A model generated the notes under the pieces. That model worked only from the letters and a program-made list of their open reading frames with translations. It was not told the origin of the DNA and ran no database searches. Position numbers and translations under genes: made by a program. DNA of 64,000 nucleotides from the NCBI GenBank assembly GCA_025057015.1, contig JANWYG010000022.1, positions 124,001 to 188,000 of the forward strand, given 5' to 3'. Source of the DNA: Blastocatellia bacterium (GTDB lineage: Bacteria > Acidobacteriota > Blastocatellia > Chloracidobacteriales > JADJPF01). This document shows, in pieces, positions 11,182 to 20,487 of this stretch. Position 1 is the first letter of the stretch. Each line of letters opens with the position of its first letter.

Positions 11182-11193
11182 ACTTAGAAGGTA

Positions 11194-11607
11194 CTATACG
11201 ATCTTAAAATATACAAGCACTTGCAAACAGCAAAGCGTGTATACTCCTGCAACAACGTCGTCCATCACTACATCAAATCCGCTGCGAGCTGTCCTGTCAA
11301 AGTAGCTCGCCGGCCAAGGCTTTACTATGTCTAGTAATCTGAACAAAGTAAAGCCTACAACCACTGTCTTCAGATTAGGCTGCGATGCGAACATAGCTAT
11401 TAGAAAACCTACTATTTCGTCTATGACTATCTGCTGAGCATCAATAACGCCGAAATGCCTGCCTGCTAGGTCGGCTGCTATGCAACCAAGAATGGTCAAC
11501 GCAATACATAGAGCAAAATAAATGACAAGAGGGGTTTGCAGTAGCACTAAAAGCAAGTAAACCAACACCCCGACTAGCGTCCCGGCCGTGCCTGGAGCTA
11601 CAGGCAA
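11194..11607 (-). CDS. pgpA: Phosphatidylglycerophosphatase A, start uncertain
   Basis: Membrane phosphatase converting phosphatidylglycerol phosphate to phosphatidylglycerol, the step after PgsA. The sequence has the family motifs PVAPGTAGTLVGVLVY at the N-terminus and IVIDEIVGFLIAM in the middle, plus several hydrophobic helices. The only conventional start in frame is TTG at 11607, which cuts into the conserved segment. The same frame remains open upstream and encodes ALALATGLGSGYLPVAPGT, exactly what PgpA proteins have before this motif. No ATG, GTG or TTG occurs in that extension, up to and into the overlapping upstream gene. A GAGGG sequence precedes an ATC codon at 11695-11697, so a rare start such as ATC is possible. 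Coordinates given are the minimal version. Confidence 0.85.
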   Translation of the reverse strand: MPVAPGTAGTLVGVLVYLLLVLLQTPLVIYFALCIALTILGCIAADLAGRHFGVIDAQQIVIDEIVGFLIAMFASQPNLKTVVVGFTLFRLLDIVKPWPASYFDRTARSGFDVVMDDVVAGVYTLCCLQVLVYFKIV

Positions 11608-11687
11608 GTAGCCACTGCCTAGTCCGGTTGCTAACGCTAGTGCTGCTTTGCCGTATATGTTGCTGATTGGCCGTTTCTGTATTGAAT

Positions 11688-12371
11688 TTAGGCTGATATC
11701 ACTACCCTCGCTTTTATCAATATCCGACCGTCTTTTTCATATCCTCTGCTTCTTACCGCAAGTATCACCCCTCTTTGCTCAGCTAGCTTTTGTTCGACCG
11801 GCTCATGCTTCGTAGGATCATATGTAGTGCCTATTTCGGGATAGATGTGCTTGAACCCTAGGGTATTGACCAGCTCTAGAAATGTTTCTTCGAGCTGTGG
11901 TTTTTTTTCTACATGAGCGCTTAGCGGTAGCAATACGCTATCAAGCCAGTTTATCCTCTCGAATGGCGTTCGAGCAAAGTCTATAAATCCCGTCAAAGGC
12001 TCATCACTGAAGATATACTCTGGCAGATTCGACTTTAACATTTCGGCTACCTGTCTGTCAGACGTCGATAACTTCTCGATAAGCACTCTTACCTGCTTCA
12101 ATAGAGGAACCTTAGAATGTAGCAGCCGAACCCAATCGCTTTTTAGAAAACCAGGAAGTTCTCTGCGCAAAGTTTCAAGTTCTGCCCAGATCAAATTCAA
12201 TTCTTCCTCTTGAGACGCAGTCAAGGCTTTAGCGTCTTTTCTACTTTCAAGAGCTTCTAGTCGCCGCCTTAGCTCGGCATGTTCGGCACGTATGCCTTGC
12301 AATTCCCTAAGGACAACCAATACAGCAGCGAAAATCACCGTGACTATAAACGCAAGCAGTAGATAATACAT
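11688..12371 (-). CDS. Membrane-anchored GrpE-like protein
   Basis: 227 residues: an N-terminal transmembrane helix (about 3-21), a charged coiled coil (about 24-75), a helical middle, and a C-terminal domain (about 171-227). The last domain reads IYPEIGTTYDPTKHEPVEQK, then GVILAVRSRGYEKDGRILIKARVVIS. This matches the pattern of the GrpE beta-wing (G.x.FDPx.HEAV...V.....GY...GRVLRPA.V.VS). GrpE is the nucleotide exchange factor of DnaK, so this is probably a dedicated exchange factor, tethered to the inner membrane, for the Hsp70-like protein encoded nine bases upstream. True GrpE is soluble and dimerises through its long helices; the membrane anchor is the unusual part. Assignment rests on pattern recognition and gene neighbourhood. 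Confidence 0.72.
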   Translation of the reverse strand: MYYLLLAFIVTVIFAAVLVVLRELQGIRAEHAELRRRLEALESRKDAKALTASQEEELNLIWAELETLRRELPGFLKSDWVRLLHSKVPLLKQVRVLIEKLSTSDRQVAEMLKSNLPEYIFSDEPLTGFIDFARTPFERINWLDSVLLPLSAHVEKKPQLEETFLELVNTLGFKHIYPEIGTTYDPTKHEPVEQKLAEQRGVILAVRSRGYEKDGRILIKARVVISA

Positions 12372-12380
12372 TGCGGCTGA

Positions 12381-15300
12381 TTAACCTACTAGGGGGACTT
12401 GGTACTTATCTTTGTTCTTACCGTCGGTAAGACGTACTTCTATGCCTTCACCTTCGGGCAATAGCTCAAACTCTACTTCCAACTCGACACCATCTGCAAA
12501 GTTTCCACATCTTATAGGGTAGCAGTTGACCTGAGGATTTTGTATCAGCTGGGGATTCTGTTCATAGCCAAAGTAGTAGTAAAGTTCGATGACTGAGTCG
12601 CGTATCTTTAGCTTGCGCTTGTGTAATGCTTCTTGAGTACCGGCAACCGTCCCTCGATGAAAAACAACGTCTAGTTGATGAAACTTTCCTGCTAGTCCTA
12701 CATCGCAGGGCAATGTGTGCTTTATCTCATCTATAGAGAAAGGTAAAGAGTCGGGAGAGCTGACATAGAGTAAAGCACCTTTCATAACACCCGTCTTGAC
12801 GTCTTCATCTACCAGTATTTGACCTGTAAACTCTTGAAGCATCTCCTTTACCATAGGTAGTTTAGAAGAGTTGCCTCCAAGCAGTATGAAATCGAGTTTC
12901 CCTTCTGATAGCAAGCCGCGCAGACATAGCCGTTGCAGCATGGCACGCAGTGCATCGGTGGCTTTCTCTATATGCTTACGAAGTAGAGATTCTATGGCGT
13001 CTTTTTCTAAGAATGTGCTAAACACATGCCAAGACTTGCCGTCATGAAGGCTACGGCGAAATTCTTCGTCAAAGAAACTGGTCGAGCTATAAAAGTTCCT
13101 CTTTAGTTCTTCAGCACTGCGGGCTAGTTGAGAATAATTCACCCTAATTTCGTCTTCGACGACGGAGTTTAGCTCTTCGATAGACTTAGGAAAGGCAAAA
13201 GCGCTACGACTTTCTGCCGGTACTAGTTTCTCGTAAAGGTACCGCGCTAGCTCGAAAGTAAGTAGTTCTCCACCTAAATTTATCCCAGCCACGTCTAGCA
13301 ATCGGACTTTGAACTGTCCTTTGGATTGTTCAAGTCGAAGGATTGCTATGTCGGTAGTGCCTCCGCCGAAATCAAAGACGCCGAAACTCTCCAAACCTAG
13401 TATCTGCTGGTTTTTATAGAAATAGTTTATAGCTAGCGCCAGGGGTTCGCTTGTAGCAAGCACTACGTTTTCTACCCCTGCCTTCTTGAAAGCTTCACTT
13501 AGCCTCTCACGTTGCTTTTTGCCAAACAGCACGGGATAAGTCAGTACTATCTTCCGTGGCCTTAGACCGTGTTTGCTTTCTATAGTTTCAAAAAGCCTAG
13601 AAGCATAGATCTCGACTAGTTCATCTGCTGTCTTATGATGCGGTCTTTCGTGACGAACATCGAGGAAGGTCTGGGTTTTTGGTTTGTCGCTCATAAGTAG
13701 CGGCTTGAATGCCCAGGCGGTCGAGCGAAGATCTCGTAGACTGGTAAAAAGCTTACTATACGCCACTACGCCGTGCTCTACTATCCCTTCTTCTATATCT
13801 ACGAACTGCAGACAAGTCGGACTTTCTTGTAGGTCTGCGTCTTCTAGAGACAATATTTTGAACCGTCCCTTCTCGAAGAGAGTAGCACAGCTGTTACTTG
13901 TGCCGAAGTCAATAGCTATCCAACTGTCAGACTGGTCAGGTGCCTTGAATTCGAACTTGATATCTATCGGTTGATTGCACTCGATGTCTAGCTGCGGGTC
14001 ATAGTAACGGAGTTGTAGGTTGACGTTCTCGAAACCGGGTTTGCGACCAGATGTATCAGCCAGAAGCTGCAGCTCGACTCTTTCCCCTGCACCAAGATGA
14101 GCTATACTTGCCGGATTTATGGTGAGCCAATCTGGTATACCTTGAATTTCTATCTTCTCGGCTTTGCCTTGGCCAAGAATATCCTGTCGCTTGTTTTGTA
14201 AGGATAATTTTACAGGTACCTTCTGCCTGCTAAGTATTATTGCCTCGTTGCCGAGCAGATGCGTTGGACTCACGCTTAAAATTGCCGTCGGTACATGGGT
14301 TATTTGTAAGATGAAGTTTCTAACTCCTAGTTCTTCAAACGACACTGCTAGTACGCCGACAGCAGGTAAGCCTTTAAGCCCAAGATTAAACTCTACTGGA
14401 TGAGCAGCATCAAGCACGTATAGCTTACTTGACTCCCACCGTTTTTCGCCTTCGACTATGAAAGACAAACAGTTAATGGTAAGAGCCATTTCGCTGTCTG
14501 TTTCTAACTTGCAGCACAGGGTCTGTTGCTCAAGCGGCAAGAGTACTTCATAACCATTTTTCAGAGGAATGGGTTTTGGATGTAATAATTTCAGCAGAAT
14601 TTCTGGAGGCCGCTTCAATAAGAGAGGTATTTCCTTTACCTTACCGTGGTAGAGGAATCTGAAAGTACCGCTTCTTCGTCCATAATAAGTAGTAGGGTCA
14701 ACAGTTATCGATATAGCTATCGCTTCATTCGTATCAAGGTAAACCTCACGATAGGGTGAGACTTTCGCCTTGACTTGCAATACCTCGAACTCAGCAAGGT
14801 TTATAGGAATGAGACCAGTATTTGTTATTCGGAAAGATTTAGTGTAGGGCGTATTGCTAGCCTCGTCTATGTATATGACTACTTCGTTAGGTACTTCGAT
14901 GTTGACTATGGTTTTCCCACATCCAGAGCAATAGCTGTCGGTATCAGTAAGTATTTCCCATTCACAGTTAGGGCAGTTGATAGTTGGTGGAACTAGTTTT
15001 GGTTTAGTGCTGGCAAGTTCATCGTCTAGCTTAGGTTGGGCTGTAAGTATGCCTCCGCTGAAAACGCCCTGGTTAGTAGTGCCTACGGACTCGACTTCTG
15101 GTTTGCTTTGAATAGTTCCTATTTGTGGGCCTTCTGGCTTAGCTATTTTCGCAGGAGTTGGAGGCTCGACTGCTTCTTGTCGTGAAGGATCGTTTGGCAG
15201 AGGTTTTTCAGAGGGGCGTTCTGTAACTGGGCTTTTGACCGATGGTTCCAAACGGTTAGCTTTGTCGTCTGTTTTAGCAGGTGAAGTAACAGTTTGAGGA

Positions 15301-15575
15301 GTAGATCTTCTTGTTTCCTTGTTGCTACTACTTTGTTGTGTAGCAGCAGTTGGAGGAAGTAAGTGTGCTAACTCTTTAGGCAGTGGTAAGTGTCTGTTGT
15401 ACTGAGCACGTCGTAGATAGTCTATGGCAAGCTCTGCTTCTTGCTTGTCTCTGGGATTTGTGGCTGAGTACTTTTTTGAGTTGTACTTGCGCAAAGTAGC
15501 AAAGTGAGCGTTTTTTATCTGCGACTCATCTGCATTTTCTTCGTTAATGCCTATGAAACGCAGGTAGTCATTCAA
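12381..15575 (-). CDS. Chimeric Hsp70-like protein with J-like N-terminus, zinc ribbon and Ig-like region
   Basis: A 1064-residue protein. Residues 1-65 resemble a DnaJ J-domain (helix, ESQIKNAHFATLRKY, helix), but the HPD tripeptide is absent (NSK at 32-34). A low-complexity Pro/Ser/Thr linker follows (about 75-195), then a four-cysteine zinc ribbon (C201, C204, C216, C219), then a beta-rich region of Ig-like or ASH-like repeats (about 225-545). An Hsp70 ATPase domain begins near 550 with IAIDFGTSNSCATLF, has FDFGGGTTDIAIL near 730 and ILLGGNSSKLPMVKEML near 895, and is followed by a short substrate-binding-like beta domain without the usual helical lid. It is predicted to be a cytoplasmic ATP-driven chaperone or actin-fold switch. 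It lies between the ankyrin gene (4-bp overlap) and the GrpE-like gene. Confidence 0.88.
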   Translation of the reverse strand: MNDYLRFIGINEENADESQIKNAHFATLRKYNSKKYSATNPRDKQEAELAIDYLRRAQYNRHLPLPKELAHLLPPTAATQQSSSNKETRRSTPQTVTSPAKTDDKANRLEPSVKSPVTERPSEKPLPNDPSRQEAVEPPTPAKIAKPEGPQIGTIQSKPEVESVGTTNQGVFSGGILTAQPKLDDELASTKPKLVPPTINCPNCEWEILTDTDSYCSGCGKTIVNIEVPNEVVIYIDEASNTPYTKSFRITNTGLIPINLAEFEVLQVKAKVSPYREVYLDTNEAIAISITVDPTTYYGRRSGTFRFLYHGKVKEIPLLLKRPPEILLKLLHPKPIPLKNGYEVLLPLEQQTLCCKLETDSEMALTINCLSFIVEGEKRWESSKLYVLDAAHPVEFNLGLKGLPAVGVLAVSFEELGVRNFILQITHVPTAILSVSPTHLLGNEAIILSRQKVPVKLSLQNKRQDILGQGKAEKIEIQGIPDWLTINPASIAHLGAGERVELQLLADTSGRKPGFENVNLQLRYYDPQLDIECNQPIDIKFEFKAPDQSDSWIAIDFGTSNSCATLFEKGRFKILSLEDADLQESPTCLQFVDIEEGIVEHGVVAYSKLFTSLRDLRSTAWAFKPLLMSDKPKTQTFLDVRHERPHHKTADELVEIYASRLFETIESKHGLRPRKIVLTYPVLFGKKQRERLSEAFKKAGVENVVLATSEPLALAINYFYKNQQILGLESFGVFDFGGGTTDIAILRLEQSKGQFKVRLLDVAGINLGGELLTFELARYLYEKLVPAESRSAFAFPKSIEELNSVVEDEIRVNYSQLARSAEELKRNFYSSTSFFDEEFRRSLHDGKSWHVFSTFLEKDAIESLLRKHIEKATDALRAMLQRLCLRGLLSEGKLDFILLGGNSSKLPMVKEMLQEFTGQILVDEDVKTGVMKGALLYVSSPDSLPFSIDEIKHTLPCDVGLAGKFHQLDVVFHRGTVAGTQEALHKRKLKIRDSVIELYYYFGYEQNPQLIQNPQVNCYPIRCGNFADGVELEVEFELLPEGEGIEVRLTDGKNKDKYQVPLVG

Positions 15576-16057
15576 GGCTCCTCTCCCCTTTCATTTAGTA
15601 CCTGTACGACGGACTCATGCTTGTTTTCTGTCGCATAAATTAGCGCTGTCTTCCCTTCGCTGCTCTTGATATTAGGGTCAGCACCTTTTGAAAGTAACAA
15701 CCTTACCGTCTCTACGTTGCCTTTCTGGGCAGCATACATAAGAGCTGTCTTTCCTTCATTGCTCTTAAGATCTATAGCTGCTTTTGCCTCAAGCAGCGTC
15801 TTTACTATGTCGTTGCTGCCGTTTTCTGCAGCATACATGAGGGCTGTCTTACCAAGTTTGTCTTTGATGTCTATCTCTACACCTTCTGCTAATAGTTGTT
15901 TTACTGTTGCTAAGTCGTTTTTCGAAGATGCAGTAATCAAAGCTTTGTCGCTGTCAAGGTATGTATAGACTATCATTCCTTCTAGTACTATGCCGACTAT
16001 GTAGAGTAAGGCAATTATTAGTTTGGTGTGACCTGGTGGCTGTTTTATCACTTTCAC
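15572..16057 (-). CDS. Membrane-anchored ankyrin-repeat protein
   Basis: 161 residues with an N-terminal transmembrane helix (about 13-33, LIIALLYIVGIVLEGMIVYTY) and about four ankyrin repeats (36-158). The repeats show the usual core GKTALMYAAENGSNDIVKTL and GADPNIKSSEGKTALIYA. Ankyrin repeats bind proteins, so this is likely an adaptor fixing a partner to the membrane. From the positive-inside pattern the repeats could lie on either side; the N-terminal lysines favour a cytoplasmic N-terminus with the repeats outside, but this is uncertain. The stop overlaps the start of the Hsp70-like gene by 4 bp, and the tubulin-like gene ends 11 bp upstream, placing it inside the same operon. Confidence 0.88.
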   Translation of the reverse strand: MKVIKQPPGHTKLIIALLYIVGIVLEGMIVYTYLDSDKALITASSKNDLATVKQLLAEGVEIDIKDKLGKTALMYAAENGSNDIVKTLLEAKAAIDLKSNEGKTALMYAAQKGNVETVRLLLSKGADPNIKSSEGKTALIYATENKHESVVQVLNERGEEP

Positions 16058-16068
16058 TGCCTCCGTAT

Positions 16069-19000
16069 TCAGGAACGTAGCTGCTCAGCATGGTCTTCTA
16101 GCAGTTTGATTAAGTCATCTGTAAGTTTATACTCTTGCTGCATCTTCTTGAGTTCCTCACGAGCCCAGTCTTCCACTGCTCTTGGTGTCGTTACCAGCGC
16201 TGTGTAATTGTCCAAGTAGCTGGTGATGCTGTTTTCTAAGTTTCTGGCTTCTTGAAGAGATATCCCAACTTGTTCGGCTTCTTTGTCTAGATCAGCTCTG
16301 AACAGCTCTATATCGTTAGAGCCATTACCGTAGAGACCGAGGAAGAAAGTAGCATACGTATAGTACTTTTCAGCAGTATTGCTGGATTTCGGTAATTCTT
16401 CTTCCTCTATCTTCTTTGCGAGAACTTCATTTATGCCTAACTGTTTTCTATAGTTGTCGAGTGCTCGTCGCTGGGGTGGGCCTAAGTTACCTTGTCCAGC
16501 TTTTATCATCAATTTCACTCGCTCTCGATACTTAGCTACGACATCCTTCGAGACTTCACCTGGAATTTCTGCTGGGGAAGTTGGTTTCTCGGTCTGTTTC
16601 ACTTCTTCTCCTGCGAGCAGTTTGTTCAACGTCTCTTTGTTAGTTCTTATCTTTTGCCAGTCTAGCATCTTACAGCGTAGGTTTGATGAGTGATCCTCGG
16701 CTATGTCGGCTAACTCGCTACAGTAGAGGTCGGCATGTTTGGCTAGCAGATTTCGCACCCTGAGTACTTCGTCACTTTTAAAAGCACTGGAAAGGCGTCT
16801 TTGTAGATATTCTATTCTCTCGTTATAGCATGCTGCGTCGCTGGGATTACTGTCTAGTGACTTTTCCATAACTATCCAGGCGAGAGCACTGCCTCTGTGT
16901 GAGAACTGCTTGTGCAGCTCAGCCTCTGCTTCTTCTATCATTTTCTTTAGCTCGCTACGTAGCTCGACTGAGCTTGTGATCTTGGCTAAGCATTGCTCGT
17001 AAGTACCTAATGACTCTTCGCTAAATCGCGTTTTAAGTGGATCTATTGGGCGGCTGAAACTGTAGACTTTCTTTCTATTACTAGTTATATCTTGATTGTC
17101 TGCTACGTTTATTTTGCCGTACGTAAGAGCTAACACGAAGTGCCTTCTGGCTTCTTTAGAAGGATCTTTACCTCGGATAAACTCACCGAGCAGCGCTTTA
17201 TTCTCCTGCCAAGCTTTCTCATCAAAGGCGGTAAGATGTAGGCTGCCTTTTGGTAAGTCCCGTAGGATATCGGTCCAAGTTGTAGTAAATAGTACACGGT
17301 TATTTTGAAGGGTTGATACTGCCTTTTCGAGTAGGTTTTTATCGGCAAAAGCTGGGATTTCTCTGCTTATTTCGTACATCTCTTCGAGTAAACACTCACG
17401 TTCAGCAGAAACCAGCTTCTCACGGTCTCCGTTTGGTAGCTCTACTTCACGTTCCGGAAAAGGTTGTCTTTCTCCGTTGACTAGCTCATTTAATAGTGCA
17501 TACCATAAGAGCAGATGTCCTTTGAACTTTTCGTTCTCTTCAAGAAGCTTCTCTTCTTTCAGTTTCTTCTTGACTTCTGAGACCTGTTCTAACAGTTTTT
17601 CTCGCAAAGGATGAATGCTTGTTTCTTCATATAGGTTATTTATAGCTGCTTCGAACATTCCCAGGGTCTTTTGCTGAGGATTCAATTTATGTGTATCACG
17701 CTCGTCATAGTAGACCATCGAGTAAATTCTGTCCCGCGGATCGTACTTGTTCTCATTTTCGGTTTGCTTGATTACGCCTGCAGCTAATCCTAAAACGAAT
17801 GCCTTTATCGAGCGAAGGTAGCGTTTGCGGCTATCTTCATCGCGATAAAGTATGTCATTCATCATAAAACGGTTCTTGGTGGTAAAAAGATCTATCTGTG
17901 ACTTGTCTTTTTCCTTCTCTCGGAAAGCTCTTCTCATTTCTTGCAGGCTAGATAATGACGCCAAACAAATGCCTGCTATTTCGCCATAAAATACGATTTC
18001 ATGCGTGTTGCCTATCGGCTTAAAGTCGATGCTCATCGACCCGCTTTGGAAGCTTTCTACCATCTTGTGCAGGTGTCTATAGTTAGGATGGGATGTATCC
18101 ACACCTATAAGCATTTTGTGTGCACCTGAAGGTACATATAGCTCTCCAGGTACAGCATCATTGAAGTGTACCCATCCTTTTGCTAGGTTGAAGCATTCTT
18201 CTACCTGCTTTCTGACTATGCTTTCGTTATAGTTTTGTGGAAACAGCAAGTCGAGGACATGAATGTTGATGCGCTCGGAGACTTTCTTTTCTAAGAACTC
18301 GATCAATTTAGAAATTACTCTTTTTTCCGTAGAGTCGTTGCCTATGTTCTCAGCCAGAGCACTTACGGTGGGCTTTTCTATGACTCCTATCTGGTGAAGA
18401 TGGGACAATAAATCCTCAGAATATCTTGAAATCCGCAGTGGAGCGTTGATTGCTGACTCTATTATGGCATCTTCGGCAGCTACTACATTTCTATAGTACT
18501 TGTCCAGGTCAGATTCATATAGTCTTAGGTCTATTTTCGAGCTGTCATCCTTCTGGCGGTAGTATTCGGAGAGGAGCAAGAATTCGCTCCTTTTTTCCGT
18601 CATCAAAGTGTTTACGCTAAACAACTCCCTACGTAGCTCAGTCTCTACAATCTTTGCTAGTTCATCTAATAACTTGATGTATGTCTCATAGACATACTTG
18701 TATCCCGAGGCACGTAGGTATTTAAATGTGCTTTCGTTCCACCTATCCTTCTGTACTTGTACGGCATCTTTCCATCCGCCAAAAAGTTTCTCCCAAGAAG
18801 ACTTGCCTTCTAGCTCTTGTAGTTCCCGTAGTGCGGACTGATATTCACTAGCGGCCGAGGTACGCTGCTTTTCTTCTGCATCCATTGCCTGTATAGCTTT
18901 CTCGCGATAGTGCTGTCCTCGCAAGATTGATGGTAGGTTATTTACTATCTGCAGGACATAATCGAATCCGTAACTCGGATGTGATAAACGTTCTTTGAGC

Positions 19001-20487
19001 AGTTTGAGCATTTCGTTGTGTGCGTTCTTGATAGTCTCTTCATAGCAGACCTGCCTAATATGTCGCACGAAATCACCCCATCGGGAGGGATCTTTCGGGT
19101 CATCCTCGCGTAGATGGTCTCTTACAAAAGACTCGGTAAACTTCTGTAGTTCACGTGTACTACCGGGGGAAAGTTGATCAAAATTGAAACTTTGCAGCTT
19201 TGCGTCTATTTTGCTGCGGCAGATCTGTTCGATTGTAAGCTTGTCCTTGATTTCGAGCGAGCGGCGGAGATCTTCATAAGAAAGCCGACACTCCTTTAAA
19301 AAAGCTAGTGCATAATCGATGGCCTTTGCGCGGCCTTCACCACCTAGCCAATAGCCTAGTATTTCAGCAGCTAAGCGGTAAGTGCAGGATTTTACTATTT
19401 GTTCGCGAGGATAGTAAATCCGGCTCATACCGAACGAGGAATAGCGACGAGGAAGGGTTTCTGTAAGGATCTCCCGATTACCATCTGGCGTAGGGTGCTT
19501 GTATACAGCTACTTGAAGGGTGTATTGTGCGAGGTTGGAGCGGAAGCTGCGCTTGTCATCACTGAATTGTCCGCTCTTGAAATCCTGTATCAGAGCGCTA
19601 GCTATCATGTTGTATAGGGTTACATCGTCCGTGGTGTTGCCGACTATGCAACGTCCGTCTACCAAGTAGGTGTGCTGATAAAGAGGAGGTGAGATTTGAC
19701 GCGGCTCCTGCTCAAAGTAAATAGTGAAATTGTTGTCGTATTGGTAGTGGTTCAGTTCTATTAGTGCTGCATAGCCGTTAGCTACGCAACGCGGATCTCT
19801 CATCTTAAACACTTCCGGCAGTACTAGTATCAAATGCGTTTCTATGCCGTTGATGGTATGTAGCAATGCGCCCATGTCTAGAAAAACGCCCGATCCAGTA
19901 CCACCGGCAGATGAGCAGATCACGAACACGTTTATCGTGTTGGTGTAGATTTGCAGGTTTCTGGCACCTGGATGTTCCAACCTGTTGAGATCGATGCTAC
20001 GTAATTGTCTTACTAGCTCTTCCAGCTTCGGCCTGATCTTGTTTTGGCCGTAATGATGAAAGAAACCTAGCCGCGAAGCTACTCGTACCTGGCCAGCACC
20101 TTGGCCTAAGTCTCCAAGTCTGCGTAGCTGGGGATCGGGTTTGAACCATGGTTTCAGGCGAGGATAGCTGTTGACTTCGAGAAACTGAGCAACGTTTACT
20201 TTAAGCGGTATCCATTCACTGTCGGTGAACTGCTTTGCTTTAAAGAGTGGATCTCGGGTTATGTCCTTGCTTGTGTCTTTGCTCGAGCGTTCGTCTGTAT
20301 CTAGGTGAAGAAACTTTATTATAGGGAAGTTATAAAAGCTGCCGTATTCATCTATTACCCAATTACGTACACGCTGTAGCACGTTGCCGCCCGTTCCGCC
20401 GATGCCTATCAATAGCGTAGGCCGAACTTTACTGGCATTGGCATCGGTTTTTGCTGCAATGGTAGCCTGTATATTTCTGTAGCTCAT
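16069..20487 (-). CDS. Large tubulin/FtsZ-like GTPase
   Basis: A 1472-residue protein whose first 210 residues carry a tubulin/FtsZ-type GTP-binding domain: TLLIGIGGTGGNVLQRVR at about 25-42 (the first nucleotide loop), FLHLDTDERS near 59, and VICSSAGGTGSGVFLDMG at about 189-206, matching the tubulin signature GGGTGTG. This corresponds to the Pfam family Tubulin-like, in which the GTPase is followed by a very long C-terminal region. The rest (about 400-1470) is mostly charged and helical, with coiled-coil stretches. No membrane segment is seen. It probably forms GTP-dependent filaments in the cytoplasm. It sits between a small membrane protein (4-bp overlap) and the ankyrin gene. Such proteins have been reported, from my memory, beside VWA genes and proposed to remodel membranes. 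Confidence 0.88.
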   Translation of the reverse strand: MSYRNIQATIAAKTDANASKVRPTLLIGIGGTGGNVLQRVRNWVIDEYGSFYNFPIIKFLHLDTDERSSKDTSKDITRDPLFKAKQFTDSEWIPLKVNVAQFLEVNSYPRLKPWFKPDPQLRRLGDLGQGAGQVRVASRLGFFHHYGQNKIRPKLEELVRQLRSIDLNRLEHPGARNLQIYTNTINVFVICSSAGGTGSGVFLDMGALLHTINGIETHLILVLPEVFKMRDPRCVANGYAALIELNHYQYDNNFTIYFEQEPRQISPPLYQHTYLVDGRCIVGNTTDDVTLYNMIASALIQDFKSGQFSDDKRSFRSNLAQYTLQVAVYKHPTPDGNREILTETLPRRYSSFGMSRIYYPREQIVKSCTYRLAAEILGYWLGGEGRAKAIDYALAFLKECRLSYEDLRRSLEIKDKLTIEQICRSKIDAKLQSFNFDQLSPGSTRELQKFTESFVRDHLREDDPKDPSRWGDFVRHIRQVCYEETIKNAHNEMLKLLKERLSHPSYGFDYVLQIVNNLPSILRGQHYREKAIQAMDAEEKQRTSAASEYQSALRELQELEGKSSWEKLFGGWKDAVQVQKDRWNESTFKYLRASGYKYVYETYIKLLDELAKIVETELRRELFSVNTLMTEKRSEFLLLSEYYRQKDDSSKIDLRLYESDLDKYYRNVVAAEDAIIESAINAPLRISRYSEDLLSHLHQIGVIEKPTVSALAENIGNDSTEKRVISKLIEFLEKKVSERINIHVLDLLFPQNYNESIVRKQVEECFNLAKGWVHFNDAVPGELYVPSGAHKMLIGVDTSHPNYRHLHKMVESFQSGSMSIDFKPIGNTHEIVFYGEIAGICLASLSSLQEMRRAFREKEKDKSQIDLFTTKNRFMMNDILYRDEDSRKRYLRSIKAFVLGLAAGVIKQTENENKYDPRDRIYSMVYYDERDTHKLNPQQKTLGMFEAAINNLYEETSIHPLREKLLEQVSEVKKKLKEEKLLEENEKFKGHLLLWYALLNELVNGERQPFPEREVELPNGDREKLVSAERECLLEEMYEISREIPAFADKNLLEKAVSTLQNNRVLFTTTWTDILRDLPKGSLHLTAFDEKAWQENKALLGEFIRGKDPSKEARRHFVLALTYGKINVADNQDITSNRKKVYSFSRPIDPLKTRFSEESLGTYEQCLAKITSSVELRSELKKMIEEAEAELHKQFSHRGSALAWIVMEKSLDSNPSDAACYNERIEYLQRRLSSAFKSDEVLRVRNLLAKHADLYCSELADIAEDHSSNLRCKMLDWQKIRTNKETLNKLLAGEEVKQTEKPTSPAEIPGEVSKDVVAKYRERVKLMIKAGQGNLGPPQRRALDNYRKQLGINEVLAKKIEEEELPKSSNTAEKYYTYATFFLGLYGNGSNDIELFRADLDKEAEQVGISLQEARNLENSITSYLDNYTALVTTPRAVEDWAREELKKMQQEYKLTDDLIKLLEDHAEQLRS

